A stretch of 33,449 nucleotides of DNA from NCBI GenBank assembly GCA_903864265.1, contig CAIPFN010000123.1:1-33449 (forward strand), given 5' to 3'. The notes beneath the pieces were generated by a model. It ran no database searches. It had not been told where the DNA came from and worked only from the letters and a program-made list of their open reading frames with translations. Shown one piece after another: positions 15,848 to 22,133 of this stretch (the first letter of the stretch is position 1; the number at the start of each line of letters is the position of its first letter). Source of the stretch: an uncultured Bacteroidales bacterium (lineage in GTDB: Bacteria; Bacteroidota; Bacteroidia; Bacteroidales; UBA4417). A program made the translations under genes and the position numbers.

Positions 15848-17569
15848 TTATTTGTATGCTATTACCACATCTCCGGCTTTTACTTTTATCCCTTCGGCTT
15901 TCAGGTGCGTTCCGGCGGGAAGAACCACCACCAGCGCAGCCTCACCCGGAGGCAATTTGATGCTTACGTTCCCGGTGCTTCCCTGGGCCAGGTATTTTTT
16001 CGAAACAATGTCAAATAAATCCACACTGTTCCCGGCTGTATAGGTAACGGTTTTAGCCTCCGTATAAGGGTTATAGTACAGGTAAACGGGGTATTTGTTG
16101 TCGGCATAAAAGTCGGTGGCATTGCAGTCGAGGGCCAGTATGCCGTCAACATCCGTGGTGTGAACAATTGCTCCGAATACGCCGACTATAGAGGTGCTGT
16201 ACAGGCTGAACATGCTTTCCTTAGGCTGACCCTTCACCCATTTAGGGCCGTCGCCCGTTGAAACGGGTGACATTCCTTTCAGTACGGGTTTGTTATAATC
16301 GTCAATTTTTCTTACACCTTCATAGCCTATGATTCCGTGGGTGAGATCTTTCAGTTCCGGAAGCCACTGGTGGGCGGCGTCCGCCTGGTCGGGATAAAAC
16401 AGCCGGGATGCGTTAACCACGTTAAGCATATATTTGCCTATGATTTTGGCATACTGAGGTTCGTATTTCACCATGGGTACCAGGGGCCAGGCCATAGCCA
16501 CCGAATTCATAAAGAATCCGTAACCACCGCCGTCGGTAATACTTCCCTGCAGGCCTGAAACATCGTAGTCGCCCCATTTTTCGGCAATCACGCCCCAGCC
16601 GTAGCGGCCGTCCTTGGCCTGACAGCCATCGAAGGTCCAGTTCAGCAGCTTGGTAACATCGTATTTGGTGCCCTGTTCAGCATTGAGACGGGCAGCGGTA
16701 TAAGCCCCGAAAGGGAGCAGGATTTCATAAAAACGGCTTTCCTTCTCGTTCAGCAAAGCCTCGGTAGCCGTTTTGGCCCTTCGGAGGTAACGTTCGTCGC
16801 CGAATTTGTGATAAGCCGAATACAATACCCATGCATGGCCGCCGGCGGCATCCTGTTGCATGGGAACATTATTGACCATTCCCTTCATGCGGGCATAGTC
16901 GAAATAGGAATAGTTGTAGTTGCCATTCAGCACCGAATCGGCTTTGTAGAACTGGTCGGCAATGGAACGCTGAATAAATTCGGTGTTTTCAACTTTGGGA
17001 TAAAGAGCAGCTACCCCGTAGTATAACACATTCGGATACACATCGTACCACCAGTCGCGGCCGTAGCCCCCGCCGGCCATTGCCACGGCAGGGTTGGTGT
17101 TGTTCATGATGATATTCCACTTAGTGGTGCTGTTAAAATAGTTTTGAGCCATTTTAACAAAGTTATAGCCATTCTGGCATGTCTTGTCAATGCCCATCAA
17201 CCCGGCACTCAGCAGCGAATTCAGGGAGGTAAGCGCCTCGTGGAACTCGCCCTTGTTTTTAGAGGGTCCCTGGCGAACGTCGCCTATGACAGTATAAAGC
17301 CCGAAAGTCACCTGGTCGATGTTTCGCCTGGAACTGTCGTGCCATATCAGAGGACCAAAGGAAGCCTGAGTGTCGAAATCAAAAACCAGGCTGTCGAACT
17401 GCATGGTTTTTTTCTTCCAGTCGATAATTTTCAGGGGCTGTGGAAGTGCCGGCATCTGATCAACCCTGGCCAGGGAAGTCTGGGCTACAGGCATACCTGT
17501 TTGGGGATTGCAGGAATAAACTCCTGCAAGCAGCACCAGAACGAGTACTAGTATTGTTGCCTTTTTCAT
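15848..17569 (-). CDS. Lipoprotein of unrecognised putative glycosidase family (paralogue of T9SS-secreted protein)
   Basis: The 573-residue product has a lipoprotein-type leader with candidate cysteine C20 (GVYSC). The rest aligns along its length with residues 22-540 of the T9SS protein at 4756-7872: LPQPLKIIDWK (42-52), GIDKTCQNG (126-134), RDWWYDVYPNV (171-181), LLNWTFDG (308-315), VSGLQGSITDGGGYGFF (337-353), VVNASRLFY (384-392) and TDFYADN (485-491). The dense helices and conserved Asp/Trp residues suggest an (alpha/alpha) toroid. I recognise no GH or PL family. Its start overlaps the MFS stop by four bases (ATGA), so translation is probably coupled. Surface or periplasmic anchoring next to SusC suggests it acts on glycan at or just inside the outer membrane. 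Confidence 0.75.
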   Translation of the reverse strand: MKKATILVLVLVLLAGVYSCNPQTGMPVAQTSLARVDQMPALPQPLKIIDWKKKTMQFDSLVFDFDTQASFGPLIWHDSSRRNIDQVTFGLYTVIGDVRQGPSKNKGEFHEALTSLNSLLSAGLMGIDKTCQNGYNFVKMAQNYFNSTTKWNIIMNNTNPAVAMAGGGYGRDWWYDVYPNVLYYGVAALYPKVENTEFIQRSIADQFYKADSVLNGNYNYSYFDYARMKGMVNNVPMQQDAAGGHAWVLYSAYHKFGDERYLRRAKTATEALLNEKESRFYEILLPFGAYTAARLNAEQGTKYDVTKLLNWTFDGCQAKDGRYGWGVIAEKWGDYDVSGLQGSITDGGGYGFFMNSVAMAWPLVPMVKYEPQYAKIIGKYMLNVVNASRLFYPDQADAAHQWLPELKDLTHGIIGYEGVRKIDDYNKPVLKGMSPVSTGDGPKWVKGQPKESMFSLYSTSIVGVFGAIVHTTDVDGILALDCNATDFYADNKYPVYLYYNPYTEAKTVTYTAGNSVDLFDIVSKKYLAQGSTGNVSIKLPPGEAALVVVLPAGTHLKAEGIKVKAGDVVIAYK

Positions 17570-18819
17570 TTTTCTTCCGAATAAGAATCTTTCATAATAT
17601 TTTTAGCCAGCGGAATGGAAATCACCTGCAGTAAGGCCACAATGATAAGGGAATAGCGCAGTGCAAAGGTTTCGGAAACATAGAAAGCCAGGAAGATAAA
17701 CAAGCCCAGGCCGGTAACCCTGCCGGCGTACAAGCCGAACTCGTGGTTCAGGATATAAGCATATTTGTTGCGGTTTTCGCGTTTCGAAACCACGTCAATT
17801 ACCTTCATCATGATAGGATAATAAGCCAGGTCGTGCAGGGGCTGGAAGAAGACTTTACATAAAACGAAAACCATCACGCCTACCATCGAAAGTTCAATCC
17901 CGTTTACTACCGTTCCTATCACGAAAAGTATGATGCCTACCCCAAAAATCAGGATGCGGTGTTTAGGCTTGGCAAAGCGGCCCAGCATGTATATCAGTAT
18001 GGCTGTCAATCCGCCGCTGATCCCCTGTATGAGTCCCAGGGAGCCTTCTTTCCCTACATATCTCATGATCAGCATAGCCGGGGCGGTGACCAGGAATCCC
18101 TGCACCAGACCTTTTAAGGCTGCCAGTAAAATCTGTTTGTTCCAAAGCCTGTCGAAACGAAAATACAGGAAATCCTTCTGTACCGGGTTCTCGAATTTTC
18201 CCCGGGCCAGAGAGAAACAGGCCAGTATGGTAATCGCGAATACGATGATGGTGACCACGCGATACCCCTTATAGATATTGAAAACGATACCGAAAATCTG
18301 CATCCCGTCGATTGAAGCCAGCAAGGCGCCTATAGCCAGGGGGATGGTGATGTTGGCAATGGTAAAAAAGAAGGATTCGAGGCCGAAGAAATAATTCCGG
18401 TTTTCATCTTTGGTGGTGTTCAGGGCCATCAGGTAACGGTTGGTCCAGAAAAATCCGGATGCGGCACCGATTAAAGTACCCGAAACGATGAGCCCAAAAA
18501 GGGTTATGTCTTTCACGAACATCATCCCAACCATCGACAAGCCGCTCAGCAGTATGCCGAAACTATACAGGTGGGCCACCTTAAAGCTTTTCAGCAAAAA
18601 ACCGTTGGTCAGCGAAGTGATGATGATACCTGTATACATGGCTACCTGGAAGATGGCCACAAAACTGGTATCGGCAAAATACCTCATGATGTAGGCGGCC
18701 ATAAAGATCTCAACCACGGGCAATACCAATGCATACAGCATATTGGTGATCAGCAGCACACGCATATTGTGCGGCATGGAGAGGAAGTAGCGGAATTCGG
18801 TAGTCAGTTTGGCTATCAT
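17566..18819 (-). CDS. MFS sugar transporter
   Basis: The 417-residue protein is hydrophobic throughout, with about twelve predicted membrane helices in two halves. The middle loop (RGKFENPVQKDF, about residues 205-216) separates them as in major facilitator superfamily permeases. No signal peptide or ATP-binding motif is present. It begins 15 bp after the GH130 gene and overlaps the next gene by four bases. This pairing of an inner-membrane permease with a cytoplasmic phosphorylase suggests import of a small oligosaccharide for phosphorolysis. Substrate and direction cannot be read from the sequence. Confidence 0.85.
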   Translation of the reverse strand: MIAKLTTEFRYFLSMPHNMRVLLITNMLYALVLPVVEIFMAAYIMRYFADTSFVAIFQVAMYTGIIITSLTNGFLLKSFKVAHLYSFGILLSGLSMVGMMFVKDITLFGLIVSGTLIGAASGFFWTNRYLMALNTTKDENRNYFFGLESFFFTIANITIPLAIGALLASIDGMQIFGIVFNIYKGYRVVTIIVFAITILACFSLARGKFENPVQKDFLYFRFDRLWNKQILLAALKGLVQGFLVTAPAMLIMRYVGKEGSLGLIQGISGGLTAILIYMLGRFAKPKHRILIFGVGIILFVIGTVVNGIELSMVGVMVFVLCKVFFQPLHDLAYYPIMMKVIDVVSKRENRNKYAYILNHEFGLYAGRVTGLGLFIFLAFYVSETFALRYSLIIVALLQVISIPLAKNIMKDSYSEEK

Positions 18820-18834
18820 TGCGTGGGGAGGTGG

Positions 18835-19878
18835 TTAAATTAAAGTGGAAAGTATTTCGGAAATGGAAAGCCTGGCGCCGCATATCACTTCATCGCTTGC
18901 GCCGTAGTACATGAATATATCATCTCCTTTAATATAATGGCCGTTGGTGAAAACCACGTTGCCGAAAAACCCGGTCTGTTCATAGGTTTCAATCGGTTCC
19001 ATGATGGGCTCTATGCTTCTGGCGAGTACTATAGACGGATCGTTGATATCAAGCAGCAAGGCTCCCAGGCAGTAGCGGTGATCGCTGTTGGCGCCGTGAT
19101 AGATTTCGAGCCAGCCTTTTTCGGTGCGTATGGGTGCGGCACCGGCTCCCACGCGTGCCGAATCCCACATACCGGCACGAACGGTGGCAATACATTTATG
19201 CTTTCCCCAGTGGATCAGGTCGGGCGATTCGGCCAGCCAAATATAGTTCCCGCCCAGTTCGGGACTGCTGGGGCGGTGCAGGGCAAAATACTTACCGTTT
19301 ATCTTTTCGTCGAAGAGAGCGCAATCCTTATTGTGAGGGGGGAAAATCATGCCTTCGCGGCTGAAATTCTTCCAGTCGGTAGTCCTGATAAGGCCAACGC
19401 CCACGCCGAATTCCGAAACCTCGGTAAAGGAAAGACAAAATTCATCCTTCATGCTGGCTACCCGGCAGTCTTCGATGCCAAAAGTTTCAAGTTCACCTTT
19501 CCCGAAAATGGGCGGAAACCCATCGGGCTCATAAAAGGTGACTCCGTCGTCGCTGCAAACGAGCCGCAGATACGAAAGCGTAGTCAGGTAATCTTTTTTC
19601 TTGTAATTAATCACGCGTGGATCCGTGGCATCCAGGTCGGGATCGTTTTTATCGAAACTCAGTATGTCGATGCCACCTTTACTGTTGTATACAGGGAAGC
19701 TTATTTTGCCTTCTATCTGCTTAGGCCTTTCGGCGACACGCAACAGCAGCCACGTTTTTCCTTCAAACTGAAAAACACCCGGGTTCAGCAGGCAAAGTAT
19801 TTCCATACCTTCAATACCGGGTTTCAGATCGGCCGGACGAAGGAGTGGATTTTGAGGGAAACGTTTCGCGATATCCAT
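18835..19878 (-). CDS. GH130 family mannoside phosphorylase-type enzyme
   Basis: The 347-residue protein lacks a signal peptide, so it is cytoplasmic. It has the five-bladed beta-propeller motifs of GH130: LLLRVAERP (44-52), TDPRV (85-89), GIEDCR (134-139) with the catalytic Asp D137, KDCALFDEKINGKYFALHRP (184-203), GMWDSARVGAGAAPI (236-250) and YYGASDE (324-330). Conserved R47, R139, K184 and H201/R202 fit the phosphate-binding type, so it is more likely a phosphorylase than a hydrolase. Family members release mannose-1-phosphate from beta-mannosides such as mannosyl-glucose or beta-1,2/1,4-mannobiose; the linkage here is not decidable. It is the first gene of the PUL and has a minus-strand promoter-like element just upstream. 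Confidence 0.9.
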   Translation of the reverse strand: MDIAKRFPQNPLLRPADLKPGIEGMEILCLLNPGVFQFEGKTWLLLRVAERPKQIEGKISFPVYNSKGGIDILSFDKNDPDLDATDPRVINYKKKDYLTTLSYLRLVCSDDGVTFYEPDGFPPIFGKGELETFGIEDCRVASMKDEFCLSFTEVSEFGVGVGLIRTTDWKNFSREGMIFPPHNKDCALFDEKINGKYFALHRPSSPELGGNYIWLAESPDLIHWGKHKCIATVRAGMWDSARVGAGAAPIRTEKGWLEIYHGANSDHRYCLGALLLDINDPSIVLARSIEPIMEPIETYEQTGFFGNVVFTNGHYIKGDDIFMYYGASDEVICGARLSISEILSTLI

Positions 19879-19899
19879 AATGATTTTTTTTACAGATCA

Positions 19900-19907
19900 C
19901 AAAACTA
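19900..19907 (-). promoter_or_regulatory. Candidate -7 promoter element of the PUL
   Basis: On the minus strand the sequence reads TAGTTTTG, which fits the Bacteroidota -7 consensus TAnnTTTG. It lies 21 bp upstream of the GH130 start. No TTTG box was found at the ideal -33 spacing. Confidence 0.4.
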
Positions 19908-20044
19908 CACTCGAAAGCATCAAATCCGTGTCCGCCCTGTTCCTTATCTTGTCCTTTATAGTACAAAATGATGGCTTCAGGGCTAATATAAGCCCGGATT
20001 CAGGGAATAGTTCAATGCTCACCCTGCAATTTTTGCGCAGCGGG

Positions 20045-20058
20045 TGCAAACGTTTGCA
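20045..20058. promoter_or_regulatory. LacI/PurR-type palindromic operator
   Basis: TGCAAACGTTTGCA is a perfect 14-bp palindrome with the central CG typical of LacI-family operators and close to the PurR box core. It lies in the 525-bp divergent gap between the GH130-led PUL and the MEMO/AMMECR1 gene, about 138 bp upstream of the PUL's -7-like element. The rest of this gap (19879-20403) holds promoter-like elements but no gene. No LacI-family gene is in the window, so any regulator must be encoded elsewhere. Confidence 0.6.
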
Positions 20059-20254
20059 TGGAGGATGACGGCTTTTTTGTAAAATCGTACGGAAGCCTGT
20101 TTCGAAATACCTGAAAAGGAAATCATCCCTGGCGGGATGAAGGCTGAATTTGGTGATTCAAACCTGGTAACATCCTTACCCTGGAGACAGGCCCGGATAA
20201 ATCGTTTGTGCCACCGGGTCCGGAACTTCAAGCAGATTTCAATACCAACAGTGG

Positions 20255-20262
20255 TATTTTTG
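20255..20262 (+). promoter_or_regulatory. Candidate -7 promoter element for the AmmeMemoRadiSam cluster
   Basis: TATTTTTG fits TAnnTTTG and would give a leader of about 135 bases before the MEMO/AMMECR1 start. No well-spaced -33 TTTG was found, so this is only a candidate. Confidence 0.3.
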
Positions 20263-20403
20263 TAGCAAATAACAGCCGTATGTTATTATTCCGATCGGCA
20301 ACAGCTGCGAGACCTGTAACATGAACCAGGTTAACCAATAAATTATTTTGCAATTTGAACCGGTATTTCATAACTTTATAGTGTTGAATCTCCATCATTG
20401 CAC

Positions 20404-21939
20404 ATGCGATCCATCAACCTTCATATTAAACATATTCTGCTGGCCATACCGCTGTCATTTTGCCTGTTCAGTACATGCCAGCCGAACACCAACCCCAACG
20501 TAACCATGAAAGCGCCCGATACCATACAAAACCGTCAACCGGCTGTGGCAGGACAGTTTTATCCTGCCGACCCTCTCGAAATACAGCGAATGCTGAAAGG
20601 TTTTTTTGCAAAGGCCCCTGCCCGGCCAACCGACCTTGATGTGCTGGCCATCATTTCGCCCCATGCAGGCTATGTGTTTTCAGGTGAAGTGGCTGCTGCT
20701 GCCTTTAACCAGGTGGATCCTGCCAGGGTATACAAAACCATTTTTGTGCTGGGTTGCAGTCACCGGAATTCATTTCCGGGAGCTTCCGTTTACAGTATAG
20801 GAAATTACATTACGCCCTTCGGAATGGTGAACACAGACCTGGAAGTAGCCCGGAAACTGGTGGCCGAAAACAAGGTTTTATCTTTCGATCCTCAATACCA
20901 GGAGTCGGAGCATAGCATTGAGGTTCAGATTCCTTTTCTGCAGTATCACCTGGAACAGGAGTTTAAAATTGTCCCGATTTTGCTGGGAACCCAGGATCCC
21001 GTCGTTTGCGAAAAGATTGCCAAAGCGCTAAAGCCCTATTTTTCGCCCGAAAACCTGTTTGTCATCAGCACCGATTTCTCTCATTACCCTGCCTATAAGG
21101 ACGCCTTTACTGCCGACCAGCACATTGCCGATGCCATAGTGACCAACAACCCCGAAAAATTGCTCACGGCTGTTGAATCCTGCAGCCGTCAAAAAGTGGA
21201 GAACCTGGTTACCGGATGCTGCTCCTGGCCTTCGGTGCTCACGCTCATGTATCTCACCGAACAAATGCCCGGTATAACTTACAGGCAGATTCTGTATAAA
21301 AATTCAGGGGATACATACTACGGCGATAAGACTCGAGTGGTTGGATATTACGCCCTGAGCGTACTGCAGCAAAAGCAAAACACCCTCATGATGACTGACG
21401 CCGATAAAAGCGAGCTGCTGCTGTTGGCGCGCAACACCATTTATACCCATCTGCATGAAGGCGTGATTCCTCCGGTAGATACAGCCACACTTTCGGCTAC
21501 GCTTCTCAGTAAGGCCGGCGCATTTGTAACCCTCAAGCGGGCTGGTGATCTCCGCGGTTGCATAGGACACTTCGAAGCCGATAAACCCTTGTATAAAATC
21601 GTACAGCAAATGGCCGTAGCATCCGCAACCCAGGATTATCGTTTCGACGCTGTTACCCTTGCTGAGCTGGTGTCCGTTGATATTGAAATTTCGGTGCTGA
21701 CCCCTATGCATAAAATCAACAATGTAAAAAACATCAGGCTTGGCACCGACGGCATTTATATTAAAAAAGGAAGCAGGAGCGGGACTTTCTTACCCCAGGT
21801 GGCCAGCGAAACCAAATGGGACCTGGAAGAATTCCTGGGTCACTGCTCCCGCGACAAAGCCGGGATTGGATGGGATGGATGGAAAGACAAGGATGCTGAA
21901 ATATATGTTTACCAGGCGTTTGTGTTTGGCGAGAAGTGA
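20404..21939 (+). CDS. MEMO + AMMECR1 fusion protein with lipoprotein-like leader (AmmeMemoRadiSam B/A)
   Basis: I chose the ATG at 20404 over an upstream TTG; the product is then 511 residues. A hydrophobic leader ends in FSTC (C25), a possible lipobox. Residues ~44-322 are a MEMO domain: SPHAGYVFSG (H87), GCSH (H120), ESEHSIEVQIPFLQ (H170), STDFSHY (D224, H227) and GCCSW (C272), matching the His/Asp/Cys cavity of human MEMO1. Residues ~335-505 are an AMMECR1 domain with its signature LRGCIG (383-388). The two domains often occur as separate genes or as this fusion beside a radical SAM enzyme. Their biochemical role is not established. What stands out is the leader, which predicts export. 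The next two genes, on the same strand, complete the cluster. Confidence 0.93.
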   Translation: MRSINLHIKHILLAIPLSFCLFSTCQPNTNPNVTMKAPDTIQNRQPAVAGQFYPADPLEIQRMLKGFFAKAPARPTDLDVLAIISPHAGYVFSGEVAAAAFNQVDPARVYKTIFVLGCSHRNSFPGASVYSIGNYITPFGMVNTDLEVARKLVAENKVLSFDPQYQESEHSIEVQIPFLQYHLEQEFKIVPILLGTQDPVVCEKIAKALKPYFSPENLFVISTDFSHYPAYKDAFTADQHIADAIVTNNPEKLLTAVESCSRQKVENLVTGCCSWPSVLTLMYLTEQMPGITYRQILYKNSGDTYYGDKTRVVGYYALSVLQQKQNTLMMTDADKSELLLLARNTIYTHLHEGVIPPVDTATLSATLLSKAGAFVTLKRAGDLRGCIGHFEADKPLYKIVQQMAVASATQDYRFDAVTLAELVSVDIEISVLTPMHKINNVKNIRLGTDGIYIKKGSRSGTFLPQVASETKWDLEEFLGHCSRDKAGIGWDGWKDKDAEIYVYQAFVFGEK

Positions 21940-22116
21940 GAGGACTGAAGGGCAGAAGTGGTGAAGTTGAAAAGGGCTACGCGTTATTTTATCCCGAAGA
22001 CTTGAGGCAACCTGCCTCTATGCTGCATTCAGTGCCCCGATGACATGGCAGGTGCTTTTTACGCTTTTACCGTTTTTAAAAACCCGCTGAACGCAACATC
22101 CGTACACAGTAGTTTA

Positions 22117-22124
22117 TACTTTTG
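22117..22124 (+). promoter_or_regulatory. Candidate -7 element just upstream of the spermidine-synthase-like gene
   Basis: TACTTTTG fits TAnnTTTG and ends 9 bp before the ATG at 22134, so a transcript from it would be nearly leaderless. A short hairpin (GAGGCA/TGCCTC, 22004-22018) without a T tract lies in the same gap. The gene may have its own promoter as well as read-through from the MEMO/AMMECR1 gene. Confidence 0.3.
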
Positions 22125-22133
22125 TCCATCATA

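Noticed and set aside
18937-19971. Long 344-codon open frame on the plus strand opposite the GH130 gene
   Set aside because: It is antisense to a strongly conserved GH130 gene, has no recognisable motifs and is explained by codon bias.
22004-22018. GAGGCA/TGCCTC hairpin as a terminator after MEMO/AMMECR1
   Set aside because: The stem is only six base pairs and no T tract follows, so it is too weak to split the cluster.
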